The position numbers and the translations under genes are program-made. The notes under the pieces are model-generated. The model saw only the letters and a list, made by a program, of their open reading frames with translations, searched no databases and had not been told where the DNA came from. Below are positions 1 to 8,470 of a DNA stretch of 42,501 nt, piece by piece; positions within the stretch are counted from its first letter, which is position 1; the number at the start of each line of letters is the position of its first letter. This DNA is from Candidatus Aminicenantota bacterium (GTDB lineage Bacteria; Acidobacteriota; Aminicenantia; Aminicenantales; Aminicenantaceae). The stretch covers positions 1-42,501 of the forward strand of contig JAOUKO010000004.1 in assembly GCA_029882525.1 (NCBI GenBank), in the 5' to 3' direction.

Positions 1-198
1 GCCATCTTCTCTCTGGCAGACATCGCCCTGGAACTCTACCCCAAGGATACCGGACTCCATCTGGAAATCGGGAATATCTACCTGAAGGCCGGCCAAGAGG
101 AAAAAGCGCAAGTCCTCTACAGAAAAGCTTTGAAGCTCGACCCCAAGCTCAAAGAAGCGAAAAAGAAGCTGAAAGAGCTTAAACAGAAAAAAAAATAA
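1..198 (+). CDS. TPR-repeat protein, C-terminal fragment (5' end outside window)
   Basis: Frame 1 is open from the first base and ends at TAA 196-198, giving 65 residues. The segment has two tetratricopeptide-type helix pairs: ALELYPKD, then HLEIGNIYLKAGQEEKA followed by LYRKALKLDPKLKEAK. The pattern of small and aromatic residues and the closing LDP are typical of TPRs. TPR units mediate protein-protein contacts; partner and location cannot be judged from this piece. The tail is a lysine-rich helix ending QKKKK. A second stop codon follows 1 base later. The next gene begins 37 bases downstream, so the two may share a transcript. Confidence 0.75.
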   Translation, partial: AIFSLADIALELYPKDTGLHLEIGNIYLKAGQEEKAQVLYRKALKLDPKLKEAKKKLKELKQKKK

Positions 199-235
199 TA
201 AACCGAACACAAAATCAATCCATAGAGGAAAGAAA

Positions 236-964
236 ATGAAAAAAGACGCGGGTGACCAATTCCAGCAAGAAACAAAATACATCAGGGGAAAGCTCAGAGG
301 CGGCCCTCTTCTCTGGCAATCCAGGACCGAAGCGCACAAAGTCTACTCTAAAGCCCCCAAGCACAGGCTGGATGCTCCTCAAAAAGACGGGGGAATGCCC
401 CTCTGGGAGACCATATACCGCCGCCGAAGCATCCGGAATTTCAAAGATAAACCATTGAAGAAAAACATGCTTTCTCAGCTCCTCTGGGCAACCCAGGGAA
501 TCACCATGGAATCCATGGGCTATGAATTTCGTGCCGCACCCTCGGCTGGAGCGCTTTATCCCATCGAGACCTACCTCGTCATCCATGATATCGAAGGCTT
601 AGATCCGGGGATTTACCACTACGGAGTGCAGAACCATGAGCTCGAGCAGCTCAAAAAGGGAGATTTCCGTGAGCCTGCCGCCCAGGCGGCGCTCGACCAG
701 GACATGGCCTACTCGGCCAACGTGGTGTTTATCTGGACGGCCGTCTTCCAGCGTTCAAAGTGGAAATACGACCAGAGGGCTTACCGCTACGTCTATCTCG
801 ACGCCGGCCACATCGCTCAGAACCTGGCTCTGACCGCAGTTTCCCTGAACCTGGGTTCGTGCCAGATAGGAGCCCTCTATGACGAGGAAGTCAACGCACT
901 CCTCGACATTGACGGCGAAAAGGAGAGCGTTGTCTACATGACAGTGGTCGGCCAACCGTGGTAA
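236..964 (+). CDS. SagB/ThcOx-type nitroreductase-fold oxidoreductase
   Basis: 242 residues. Nitroreductase-fold signatures are visible: the FMN-contacting RRRSIRNF near residue 62, SAGALYPIETYLVI near 103, the GHIAQNLALTAVSLNLGS helix near 191, and a terminal TVVGQPW. This pattern matches SagB-type FMN oxidoreductases, which include thiazoline/oxazoline dehydrogenases of peptide modification and many solitary relatives of unknown substrate. No YcaO cyclase or precursor peptide is seen next door, so a peptide-modifying role is not supported and the substrate is unknown. The start at 236 follows an AGAGGAAAG ribosome site. The stop lies 13 bases before the next start, suggesting co-transcription. 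The first 50 residues precede the core and look hydrophilic. Confidence 0.85.
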   Translation: MKKDAGDQFQQETKYIRGKLRGGPLLWQSRTEAHKVYSKAPKHRLDAPQKDGGMPLWETIYRRRSIRNFKDKPLKKNMLSQLLWATQGITMESMGYEFRAAPSAGALYPIETYLVIHDIEGLDPGIYHYGVQNHELEQLKKGDFREPAAQAALDQDMAYSANVVFIWTAVFQRSKWKYDQRAYRYVYLDAGHIAQNLALTAVSLNLGSCQIGALYDEEVNALLDIDGEKESVVYMTVVGQPW

Positions 965-977
965 AAGGAGGGAAAGG

Positions 978-1970
978 ATGAAAAAAAAGATTTTGATCTC
1001 TGTTTGTCTGGTGTTTTTTATGATCTCGATCTTGATCCTTGCCGATGACAAGGGCCAGGAGCAAAAGCCCTGGGACTGGACCCTGGAACAGATACAGGCC
1101 AATGTGGGAAAAGTCAGGGCGGGGAAAGACCTGACACCCTCCAGCTGGCCTGACGGCGCAAAGGTGGCCGTGGCCCTTTCTTTTGATTTTGATGCAGAAA
1201 CGAACGCCTTGAGGGACAATCAGATCTCTCCTGGAACTTTCTCTCAGGGGGAGTACGCTGCCCGGGCCGCCATCCCCAGGATTCTGGCTCTTCTTGATAA
1301 ATACAACATACCTGCGACCTTTTTCGTCCCCGCAGTAGCCGCACTTCTCCATCCCCAGAAAATGCGGGACATCCTATCCAAGGGAAAGCATGAAGTCGGT
1401 ATTCACGGCTGGATCCACGAAAGGAATTCTCTGCTCTCCGAAGAGGAAGAGAGGGAACTGATGAAAAAAGCCTACGAGACACTCAAAAAAATCACGGGCC
1501 GAGCCCCCACAGGGATCCGGACGCCTTCCTGGGATTTCAGCCCGGCCACCCTCAAGATCATAAGGGAACTGGGGCTCCTCTACGACAGCAGCCTGATGGC
1601 TGATGACCGGCCCTACGAGCTTCTTGAGGACGGAAAACCAACAGGAATAGTCGAGCTTCCAGTGGAATGGCTCCTGGATGACTATCCCTATTTCGGGTTT
1701 GACAGGTATTCGAGTGTCCGTCCTCATATCCAGCCGATGGATGTGTTTTCCATCTGGGCGGCTGAATTCGAGAAAGCCTATGAGGAAGGGGCCCTCTTTG
1801 TCCTGACCATGCATCCCAAGTATACCGGGCACCGCAGCCGGATGATGATGCTCGAAAAGCTCATCCAGCACATGCTCAAATTCAAGAAGGTCTGGTTTGC
1901 CACCCATGAGGACGTGGCCAGATACGTGAAAAGAGGAATAAAGGAGTCAAAGCCAAAATCGAGTGAATAG
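978..1970 (+). CDS. Exported polysaccharide deacetylase (NodB-fold)
   Basis: 330 residues with an N-terminal signal segment (Lys-rich start, then ISVCLVFFMISILIL). NodB-fold metal-site motifs follow in order: SFDFDAET near residue 72 (motif 1 Asp pair), HEVGIHGWIHERN near 138 (motif 2 His pair), RTPSWDFSP near 175, and the late histidine in LTMHPKYTGHR near 277. The family removes N- or O-acetyl groups from polysaccharides or cleaves C-N bonds (the PuuE/HP0310 branch). The spacing here resembles the latter branch, so the substrate remains open: peptidoglycan, capsule or a small amide. It is probably envelope-located. A strong AAAAGGAGG site fixes the start. It converges with recA and no clear terminator is seen between the two. 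Confidence 0.85.
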   Translation: MKKKILISVCLVFFMISILILADDKGQEQKPWDWTLEQIQANVGKVRAGKDLTPSSWPDGAKVAVALSFDFDAETNALRDNQISPGTFSQGEYAARAAIPRILALLDKYNIPATFFVPAVAALLHPQKMRDILSKGKHEVGIHGWIHERNSLLSEEEERELMKKAYETLKKITGRAPTGIRTPSWDFSPATLKIIRELGLLYDSSLMADDRPYELLEDGKPTGIVELPVEWLLDDYPYFGFDRYSSVRPHIQPMDVFSIWAAEFEKAYEEGALFVLTMHPKYTGHRSRMMMLEKLIQHMLKFKKVWFATHEDVARYVKRGIKESKPKSSE

Positions 1971-2027
1971 ATATCCGGCTATGTATTGAATTTCCGGAGC
2001 CTGTGGAATGCGCTTTAACTGGTGAGG

Positions 2028-3146
2028 CTATTTTTCGGCGGGTCTTTCTGACTCTTTCTCGGGTTCTTTCTCTTTGGGCTTTTCCTCGGATTTCTCGGCT
2101 GGTTTCTGCTGAGTCTTTTCGGAGGATTTTTCAACAGAAAGTCCGACTCTCCTCCGGACCTCCTCCTCCAGTTGAGCGGCCAGCTCTTTGTTCTCCTGCA
2201 AAAGCCTCTTCACGTTCTCTCTCCCCTGTCCCAATCGTTCTCCTTTGTACGAATACCAGGTTCCTGTTTTTTCGACGATTCCCGAGTCCAGCCCGCAGTC
2301 AACCAGGTCGCCCTCTTTGGAAATTCCCTCGCCGTAGATAATGTCAAACTGGGCTTCTCTAAAAGGCGGGGCCATCTTATTCTTGACGATTTTCACCTTG
2401 ACCCTGTTGCCGATGACTTTATCGCCCTCCTTCAACGTGGCCAGTCTGCGGATATCAATTCTCAATGAAGCGTAGAACTTGAGGGCTCTTCCGCCCGTGG
2501 TCGTCTCCGGGCTTCCCAGGAAAAACCCGATCTTTTCCCTGATCTGGTTGACGAAGATGAAGCATGTCTTGGAACGGCTGACGATTGCCGTCAGCTTTCT
2601 TAAAGCTTGAGACATCAGGCGGGCTTGAAGGCCCATATGAGCATCTCCCATCTCTCCCTCGAGCTCTGCCTTGGGCACCAGGGCGGCGACGGAGTCAACC
2701 ACGATGACATCCACGGCGCCGCTGCGAACCAGCGTCTCCGCAATCTCCAGAGCCTGCTCCCCATAATCCGGCTGGGATATGAGGAGATTATCCACATCCA
2801 CACCGACGCTTCCGGCATAGGTAGCGTCCAGAGCGTGCTCGGCATCGATAAAGGCGGCCTGACCGCCCTTCTTCTGGGCTTCAGCGATAACATGAAGAGC
2901 CAGTGTCGTCTTTCCCGTGGCTTCAGGGCCGAAGACCTCAACCACTCTTCCTCGAGGAAATCCCCCGATTCCCAGGCTAAGATCGAAAGAGATGGAGCCG
3001 GTAGGAATGGCAGCTATTTTGATCGCTGCTTCCTTCTGCCCCAGCCTCATCACCGCTCCCTTGCCGAACTGTTTCTCTATCTGCGAAACCGCGGCCTCAA
3101 TCGCTCTATCTCTCGAACTCTGTTTTTCTTCTGTTTCTTGGGTCAT
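2028..3146 (-). CDS. recA: Recombinase RecA
   Basis: 372 residues from the chosen ATG. RecA polymerises on single-stranded DNA, catalyses strand exchange and promotes LexA-type cleavage. The Walker A loop reads GPEATGKTT, with Ala-Thr where Ser-Ser is commoner. [35 protein letters not shown] and the loop [11 protein letters not shown] are diagnostic. An in-frame upstream ATG at 3179 exists, but a GGGGGAGG site stands just before the ATG at 3146 and gives the usual N-terminal length. The C-terminus carries an unusually long Lys/Glu/Pro tail after the core. The gene follows the thiolase and hydroxyacyl-CoA dehydrogenase genes on the same strand, with a 121-base gap that probably contains its own promoter. 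Confidence 0.97.
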   Translation of the reverse strand: MTQETEEKQSSRDRAIEAAVSQIEKQFGKGAVMRLGQKEAAIKIAAIPTGSISFDLSLGIGGFPRGRVVEVFGPEATGKTTLALHVIAEAQKKGGQAAFIDAEHALDATYAGSVGVDVDNLLISQPDYGEQALEIAETLVRSGAVDVIVVDSVAALVPKAELEGEMGDAHMGLQARLMSQALRKLTAIVSRSKTCFIFVNQIREKIGFFLGSPETTTGGRALKFYASLRIDIRRLATLKEGDKVIGNRVKVKIVKNKMAPPFREAQFDIIYGEGISKEGDLVDCGLDSGIVEKTGTWYSYKGERLGQGRENVKRLLQENKELAAQLEEEVRRRVGLSVEKSSEKTQQKPAEKSEEKPKEKEPEKESERPAEK

Positions 3147-3182
3147 TCTATCCTCCCCCATATCAATGGCTATGCTCAATTT

Positions 3183-3232
3183 AAAAACGTTTTTACTTTG
3201 CTTATTGTAACCGATATTTTCTTAATCTGGAA
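3183..3232 (-). promoter_or_regulatory. Possible recA promoter with AAAAACGTTTTT palindrome
   Basis: Reading the minus strand, TACAAT (3204-3209) matches five of six -10 bases. Its best -35, TTCCAG (3227-3232), is poor although the spacer is 17. The perfect 12-base palindrome AAAAACGTTTTT (3183-3194) lies between this -10 and the recA ribosome site, where an operator could act. No known LexA box was recognised. Confidence 0.3.
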
Positions 3233-3267
3233 TACCGGGATGAGTTTTCCTCGACAAATTTTCTGGA

Positions 3268-4119
3268 TCACTCACTGTAATCATAGAATCCCTTTCCCGT
3301 CTTCCGTCCCAGGTATCCGGCATCCACCATTTTCCTCAGCAGCGGGCAGGGTCTGTACTTCGGGTCTCTGAATCCCTCATACAGAACCTCCATTATATTG
3401 AGGCAGACATCAAGCCCGATCAGGTCAGCAAGAGTCAGCGGCCCCATCGGATGGTTCATACCCAGCTTCATCACAGTATCGATCGCTTCCACGGTTCCCA
3501 CTCCTTCCATCAAAGCGTAGACCGCTTCGTTGATCATCGGGAGTAAAATCCGGTTGGAGATGAACCCGGGAAAATCATTGGCTTCCACCGGCACCTTGCC
3601 CATCTTCTCGGCCAGAGCTTTGGCCTCATCAAAAGTCTCCTGGGAGGTGGCAATGCCTTTGATCAATTCCACCAGGGCCATCAAGGGGACGGGATTCATG
3701 AAGTGCATTCCCATGAATCTTTCAGGACGGCTGGTTAAAGCAGCCAAACGGGTTATGGAGATCGATGAGGTGTTAGAGGTCAGGATGACCGAGGGATCCA
3801 AGATTTTATCCAGCTCAGTGAGCACCTGCTTTTTCACCTCGAAATCCTCAAACACGGCTTCCACCACAAAATCAGCCTGTTTGAGGTCTGACAGCATGTT
3901 GCTGGTCTTTATCCGGGAAATGATTTTTTCCTTGTCTTCCTCGATCTTGCCTTTTTCCTGGAACTTGGTCAGGCTTTTATCGACCGCCTTCATGGATTTC
4001 TGAAGAAGGTCCCCGGCCACATCGTTCAGCACGACCTCAAACCCTGCTGTGGCAGCCACCTGGGCAATTCCGGTCCCCATGGTTCCAGCTCCAATCACTC
4101 CTATCTTTTTCACTGCCAT
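3268..4119 (-). CDS. 3-hydroxyacyl-CoA (3-hydroxybutyryl-CoA) dehydrogenase
   Basis: 283 residues. The N-terminal Rossmann fold starts [15 protein letters not shown]. The substrate domain has [15 protein letters not shown] (catalytic His), [13 protein letters not shown] and [18 protein letters not shown]. Short-chain members oxidise (S)-3-hydroxybutyryl-CoA to acetoacetyl-CoA with NAD(P)+, or run in reverse. The single-domain length fits the Hbd/PaaH type rather than a fused beta-oxidation enzyme. Two ATGs stand in tandem. The AAGGAGG site lies only 1 base before the first but 4 before the second, so the second (4119) is preferred; the first would add one Met. It starts 13 bases after the thiolase stop, so both steps are co-expressed. 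Confidence 0.93.
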   Translation of the reverse strand: MAVKKIGVIGAGTMGTGIAQVAATAGFEVVLNDVAGDLLQKSMKAVDKSLTKFQEKGKIEEDKEKIISRIKTSNMLSDLKQADFVVEAVFEDFEVKKQVLTELDKILDPSVILTSNTSSISITRLAALTSRPERFMGMHFMNPVPLMALVELIKGIATSQETFDEAKALAEKMGKVPVEANDFPGFISNRILLPMINEAVYALMEGVGTVEAIDTVMKLGMNHPMGPLTLADLIGLDVCLNIMEVLYEGFRDPKYRPCPLLRKMVDAGYLGRKTGKGFYDYSE

Positions 4120-4132
4120 CATTCCTCCTTGC

Positions 4133-5323
4133 TCACACCATTTCTACGGCCATGGCCACAGCATCGCCCCCGCCGAGACAGAGAGCAGCCACACCTTTTT
4201 TCAGACCTCTGTGTTTGAGAGCATAGATCAAGGTGGTCAAGATCCTGGCTCCTGTGGCTCCGATTGGATGGCCTAAAGCCACGGCTCCTCCGTGCACGTT
4301 GACCTTTTCCCTGTCCAGTCCCATTTCTTTGATCAACACGACCAGCTGGGAGGAAAATGCCTCGTTGATCTCGAAAAGGTCGACATCCTCGATCTTCCAG
4401 CCGACATTGGCCAAAAGCTTCTCGATGGCTCCTTTAGGAGCATACATCACCATGGAAGGCTCGACACCGTTAGTGGCTGAACCCAGGATCTTAGCCAGAG
4501 GCTTGAGCTTCTTCTGCTTCACCGCCTCCGCTGAAGCAACGACTACCGCTGCCGCACCGTCATTTAAACTAGACGCATTCCCGGCTGTGACTGTCCCATC
4601 TTTCTTAAAGACGGCTTTGAGTTTTGATAATTTCTCGAGCGTCGCGTCTTTCCTCGGTCCCTCATCCACCTTGAAGACAACAGGGTCTCCCTTTTTCTGA
4701 GGAATCTCAACAGGGAAAATCTCCTCTTCGAAGTACCCCTTCTCAGTGGCCTGGATAGCTTTCTGGTGACTGCTGGCCGCATACTCATCCTGCTCCCCGC
4801 GACTGGCACCGAATTTCTCAGCGATGACCTCTCCGGTCATCCCCATATGCTGGTCGTCGAAAGCACACCAGAGGCCGTCAAGGATCATGGAGTCTTTGAG
4901 CTTCATGTCTCCAAACTTGACACCCTCCCGTGCACCCCAGAGAAGATGAGGCGTCTGGCTCATGCTCTCCATCCCCCCGGCAACGATGATCTCCTTCTCC
5001 TCCAGCCAGATCGCCTGGGCAGCCAGGGCAACAGCCTTCAGGGCTGAACCGCAGACTTTGTTCACAGCAAAAGCACTCACCGTGTAAGGGATTCCCCCTT
5101 TCACCGCCGCCTGCTTGGCCGGGGCCTGACCGATTCCAGCAGAGACGACATTGCCCATGATGACTTCATCCACATCCGCGGCTTTGATCCCGGCTCTCTT
5201 CACAGCCTCCTTGATGGCCAGACCACCCAAATCTGGGGCACTGAGATTTTTTAAAGTCCCGAGAAAGCTGCCAATTGCCGTTCGCGCAGCTCCGACAATA
5301 AATACATCACGCAATTCACACAT
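4133..5323 (-). CDS. Acetyl-CoA C-acetyltransferase (thiolase)
   Basis: 396 residues, normal length for the thiolase family. It condenses two acetyl-CoA to acetoacetyl-CoA or performs the reverse thiolysis. The acylated cysteine is C91 in [35 protein letters not shown] and the second active cysteine in CLGGGDAVA are all present. It forms a two-gene unit with the downstream hydroxyacyl-CoA dehydrogenase. No crotonase or acyl-CoA dehydrogenase is in view, so butyrate/PHB-type synthesis and fatty-acid or ketogenic degradation both remain possible. The start is preceded by GAGAGG. The region upstream separates it from the fhs gene and contains the fhs terminator. Confidence 0.94.
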   Translation of the reverse strand: MCELRDVFIVGAARTAIGSFLGTLKNLSAPDLGGLAIKEAVKRAGIKAADVDEVIMGNVVSAGIGQAPAKQAAVKGGIPYTVSAFAVNKVCGSALKAVALAAQAIWLEEKEIIVAGGMESMSQTPHLLWGAREGVKFGDMKLKDSMILDGLWCAFDDQHMGMTGEVIAEKFGASRGEQDEYAASSHQKAIQATEKGYFEEEIFPVEIPQKKGDPVVFKVDEGPRKDATLEKLSKLKAVFKKDGTVTAGNASSLNDGAAAVVVASAEAVKQKKLKPLAKILGSATNGVEPSMVMYAPKGAIEKLLANVGWKIEDVDLFEINEAFSSQLVVLIKEMGLDREKVNVHGGAVALGHPIGATGARILTTLIYALKHRGLKKGVAALCLGGGDAVAMAVEMV

Positions 5324-5429
5324 TGATCATGCCTCTCATCCAAAATGAATTAACTTTAAAGACCTTCCATTTTTATCATAATTAAAAGAGGGTGTAAACC
5401 CATCTCCGATCTTCGCTTCAACCGGAGTG

Positions 5430-5464
5430 AAAAAAAGCCCTGCTCGACCTCATGGACCAGCAGC
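5430..5464 (-). terminator. Intrinsic terminator of the fhs unit
   Basis: On the minus strand, beyond the fhs stop, AGCTGCT and AGCAGGGCT form an imperfect stem (2-base GG bulge) around a loop containing TCCATGAGG. Seven T follow directly (5430-5436 read as A on the plus strand). Position and polarity fit termination of radC-fhs transcription before the thiolase gene. Confidence 0.6.
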
Positions 5465-5487
5465 TCAAATGGGCGGCAAGAAATAGT

Positions 5488-7161
5488 TCAGCTCAGACCG
5501 GTGATTTGTCCGTCATCCGTGACATCGATCCTCTCGGCTGATGGAACCTTGGGCAGGCCGGGCATAGTCATGATATCCCCGCAGTAGACCACGACAAAAC
5601 CTGCCCCGGAACTAAGCGACGCATCGGTCACGATCAAAGTGAAGTCTTTGGGCCTTCCCAGCGCCTCATCGTCAGCAGAAAGGGAATACTGAGTTTTGGC
5701 TATACAGACAGGAAGATGACCGAAGCCCTCTTTTTCAATGCGGCTTATCTTCCTTTTGACTTTTCCTTCCATGGCCACCGAAGAGGCCCCATAGATCTTT
5801 CGGGCAACAGTCTCGATCTTATCCAGAAGCGGCATATCTGACGGGTAAAGAAGCTGGAACTTATTTTCGTCTTCTTCGATGGCCTTCAGGACTTCCTGCG
5901 CCAGAGCCATCCCGCCTTTGCCTCCTGTGGCAAACACTTCACTCAAAGCAACCCTGGATTTCTCCTTACGGCAGAGGTCGATCACCTTTTGGATCTCTGC
6001 CTCGGTGTCAGCTGGGAATCTGTTCACAGCCACCACGAAAGGAACGCCGAAAATCCTCAGGTTTTCCGCATGTTTCTGAAGATTGGCAAAACCGCGCTCC
6101 ACCGCCTCTACGTTCTCCTCATCCACCTTTTCCAGCTCGACTCCGCCATGAAGCTTGAGCGCCCTGAGAGTGGCCACCAGGACACAGGCATCCGGAGGCG
6201 GAATATGTCCTGTCCGGACGACGATGTTAAAGAACTTCTCCGCTCCGAGGTCAGAGCCGAAGCCTGACTCGGTCACGACATAATCAGCCAGTTGAAGACC
6301 TAGTCGAGTGGCAATCACAGAATTCGTGCCATGGGCAATATTGGCGAACGGCCCCCCATGGATCAAGGCGGGCGTTCCTTCCAGAGTCTGGACAAGATTT
6401 GGCTTGAGCGCATCTTTGAGCAGTGCAGCCATGGCGCCTGCAGCATGAAGCTCCCGGGCAAAAACCGGCTTTCTGTTTGGAGAATAGCCGATGAAGATAT
6501 TTCCCAGCCTTTGTTTGAGGTCTTGAAGATCGACAGCCAGGCATAGAATCGCCATCACCTCAGAAGCAGCGGTTATATCAAAGCCTGTTTCCCTCGCAAT
6601 TCCCCGGAGAGGACCGCCTATGCCGATGACCACTTCCCGCAGCACCCGGTCATCCATGTCCATCACTCGTTTCCATTCTACCCAGCGGCAGTCGAGCAGG
6701 CCGCAGGAGCCGTCAAAATGGAGGCGGTTATCCACCATGGCAGCCAGAAGATTATGAGCAGCAGTAACAGCATGGATGTCCCCGGTAAAATGGAGGTTGA
6801 TCTCCTCGCGGGGCGCGACCTGGGCGTATCCCCCTCCGGTCGCTCCTCCTTTCATCCCGAAAACAGGCCCGAGAGAGGGTTCCCTCAAAGCCACCACCGC
6901 CTTCTTTCCGGCATAACTCAGGGCGTCAGCCAGGCCGATAGAGGTCGTGGTCTTTCCTTCCCCGGCAGGAGTGGGAGTCGTGGCCGTCACCATGATCAGC
7001 TTGCCCCTCCGGCCCTCTTTTTTCCGAACTCCTCCCGGAAAGATCTTTGCCTTATACATGCCGTACTTTTCTAATTCTTCGGGTTGAAGTCCTAGCTTAG
7101 CCGCAATCTCCTCAACGGGCCTTATCTTAGCATTCTTGGCGATTTCCATGTCGTCGAGCAT
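5488..7161 (-). CDS. fhs: Formate--tetrahydrofolate ligase
   Basis: 557 residues, the usual length for the monofunctional bacterial enzyme. It makes 10-formyl-tetrahydrofolate from formate, ATP and THF. The ATP-binding segment TPAGEGKTTTSIGLADAL lies near residue 65. LREPSLGPVFGMKGGATGGG, the cofactor-site region NLHFTGDIHAVTAAHNLLAA and the C-terminal SLSSGAGFVVVYCGDIMTMPG are characteristic. CAGGAGGG precedes the ATG at 7161. It may serve C1 supply for purines or a Wood-Ljungdahl methyl branch, but no other gene of that branch is near, so its role cannot be decided. It lies 23 bases after radC on the same strand. Confidence 0.96.
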   Translation of the reverse strand: MLDDMEIAKNAKIRPVEEIAAKLGLQPEELEKYGMYKAKIFPGGVRKKEGRRGKLIMVTATTPTPAGEGKTTTSIGLADALSYAGKKAVVALREPSLGPVFGMKGGATGGGYAQVAPREEINLHFTGDIHAVTAAHNLLAAMVDNRLHFDGSCGLLDCRWVEWKRVMDMDDRVLREVVIGIGGPLRGIARETGFDITAASEVMAILCLAVDLQDLKQRLGNIFIGYSPNRKPVFARELHAAGAMAALLKDALKPNLVQTLEGTPALIHGGPFANIAHGTNSVIATRLGLQLADYVVTESGFGSDLGAEKFFNIVVRTGHIPPPDACVLVATLRALKLHGGVELEKVDEENVEAVERGFANLQKHAENLRIFGVPFVVAVNRFPADTEAEIQKVIDLCRKEKSRVALSEVFATGGKGGMALAQEVLKAIEEDENKFQLLYPSDMPLLDKIETVARKIYGASSVAMEGKVKRKISRIEKEGFGHLPVCIAKTQYSLSADDEALGRPKDFTLIVTDASLSSGAGFVVVYCGDIMTMPGLPKVPSAERIDVTDDGQITGLS

Positions 7162-7184
7162 ACTGCCCTCCTGTCAGCGAGATT

Positions 7185-7973
7185 TTATTTTTGGAGAAGA
7201 ATCTTGCCCACTTGCATTCTCTCTTCATGGCTTCTCCTGTTAAAATCGTGGAACATTATACCATACTCCTCGATCAACCCCTCGTCGGCAAAACTGAAAT
7301 AACAGTTGTTCCCGATGATGATATGGTCCAAGACCTTAAGCTGCATAACGGCAGCTGCAAAGACAAGCTCTCTCGTTATCTCCCTGTCACTGGCCGAAGG
7401 TTCCGGGTCCCCGGAAGGGTGGTTGTGAACAAATATAAGAGACGAGGCATCGCATTTCAAGGCTTCTTTCACGATTTCCCTGGGATAAACAGCACTCGTG
7501 TCCACCGTCCCCTCGAACACGGTCTTTCCCTCCAGGATATGGTTTTTCGCATCCAGAAAGAGGACCTTGAACTGTTCCTTCTTCACATCCCTCAGAGAAT
7601 GATAAAGATAATCGAAGACTTCTTTCGAGGAATGGCAATAGGGCTTGCTCATCATCCTTTCCTTGAGGAAACGCCGGGAGACGTCCTGGATAAGTCTCAG
7701 GCCGAAAATGTTATGGGGACCTATTCCTTTGATTCTCAGGAGTTCATCGGCCGGAGCCTCCAAAACTCCCCTCAAGGACCGGAATTTCATCAAGGCATCC
7801 TTGGCCTGCTGCTTACAATCTTTACGGGGAGTTCCCAGCGTTAAGAGAAGCTCGATCACTTCATAATCCAGGAATGCCGACAGCCCCCCTTTTAAAAATT
7901 TTTCCCTCAGCCTTTCCCTGTGTCCCCCGCGATGCCGCACGCTCCGGTCTTTTCCTCTCCTGGATTTATCCAT
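7185..7973 (-). CDS. radC: RadC/YicR-family JAB1/MPN-domain protein
   Basis: 262 residues from the ATG at 7973; an upstream in-frame TTG at 7982 is a less likely start. The N-terminal part has a helix-hairpin-helix-like ELLRIKGIGPHNIF segment near residue 79. The C-terminal MPN metalloprotease-like core has the metal ligands in VHNHPSGDPEPSASD and the conserved LKVLDHIIIGNN that precedes a serine/acid pocket. The family was once linked to DNA repair, but that role is disputed and its reaction is unknown. A basic N-terminal stretch (SRRGKDRSVRHRGGHR) precedes the core. No ribosome site stands before either start. It is chromosomal, beside fhs, with no sign of a phage or defence island. Confidence 0.9.
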   Translation of the reverse strand: MDKSRRGKDRSVRHRGGHRERLREKFLKGGLSAFLDYEVIELLLTLGTPRKDCKQQAKDALMKFRSLRGVLEAPADELLRIKGIGPHNIFGLRLIQDVSRRFLKERMMSKPYCHSSKEVFDYLYHSLRDVKKEQFKVLFLDAKNHILEGKTVFEGTVDTSAVYPREIVKEALKCDASSLIFVHNHPSGDPEPSASDREITRELVFAAAVMQLKVLDHIIIGNNCYFSFADEGLIEEYGIMFHDFNRRSHEERMQVGKILLQK

Positions 7974-8008
7974 GATAATCAATAAATAAATCGATTATCT
8001 TCCATTTT

Positions 8009-8095
8009 GTGTGGGTAATTTAATGAATAAAATACACGAAAATGGCATCGCTCCCTTCAGATTTTTAACGCCATTCCCGTGTATTTTACCCACAC
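8009..8095. repeat. Imperfect long inverted repeat (intergenic hairpin)
   Basis: The right arm, 8070-8095 (26 bases), is the reverse complement of the left arm, 8009-8046, apart from two mismatches and a 12-base AT-rich insert (TTTAATGAATAA) in the left arm. Arm ends read GTGTGGGTAA and TTACCCACAC; the inner ends read AATGGC and GCCATT. The spacer is 23 bases. It sits between the respiratory operon and radC, both read leftward. No clear T-run follows on either strand, so it is not a standard terminator. Confidence 0.7.
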
Positions 8096-8167
8096 TATCT
8101 AGAAGAGAACCAATAAGTCTAATTTCATGACGAAAGACAGAGGGAATTTTTCACAAAGCGGAAGGGA

Positions 8168-8470
8168 TTATTTTTTCTTCTCGGATAGGAACCGTATCTC
8201 CAGGAGCCTGTCCACCTCCCTGATCTTCAGCCTCAAGAAATAGACCAGCACCAGGATCGCCAGCCACACCCAGGCAATGAAGACATACATGCTTGTTGAT
8301 TCCTTGATGCCCTGGGGACCAGGGACGATCTTTTCCGGAGCCTCCTCCTGAGTCGTCCCGGTCTTCTCTTCCTGCACCGTCTGCTGAGCAAAATCGATTT
8401 TCAAGAGAACAAAGGAGTGAAGAAAAACAATCAATAAAAACAAGGCAATCCACTTTTTTTTGGCCGTCAT
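8168..8470 (-). CDS. Small membrane protein at the end of the bc operon (CcmD-like)
   Basis: 100 residues with two hydrophobic segments. The first (KKWIALFLLIVFLHSFVLL, residues 5-23) is a signal or anchor. A charged, Glu/Pro-rich linker follows. The second (MYVFIAWVWLAILVLVYFL, about residues 61-79) leads into a basic/acidic helix, LRLKIREVDRLLEIRFL. The second segment plus helix resembles CcmD-type haem-export accessory proteins, a resemblance judged by eye only. Its ATG overlaps the cytochrome b stop as ATGA, so it is coupled to that gene. It may be an accessory subunit or assembly factor of the cytochrome complex. No haem-binding CXXCH is present. Confidence 0.7.
   Translation of the reverse strand: MTAKKKWIALFLLIVFLHSFVLLKIDFAQQTVQEEKTGTTQEEAPEKIVPGPQGIKESTSMYVFIAWVWLAILVLVYFLRLKIREVDRLLEIRFLSEKKK

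Noticed and set aside
236-964. Peptide natural-product (azoline) cluster suggested by the SagB-like enzyme
   Set aside because: No YcaO cyclodehydratase, E1-like partner or precursor peptide is present nearby.
7185-7973. RadC as marker of a genomic or defence island
   Set aside because: Neighbours are housekeeping (fhs, respiratory operon), with no integrase, tRNA or base-composition break.
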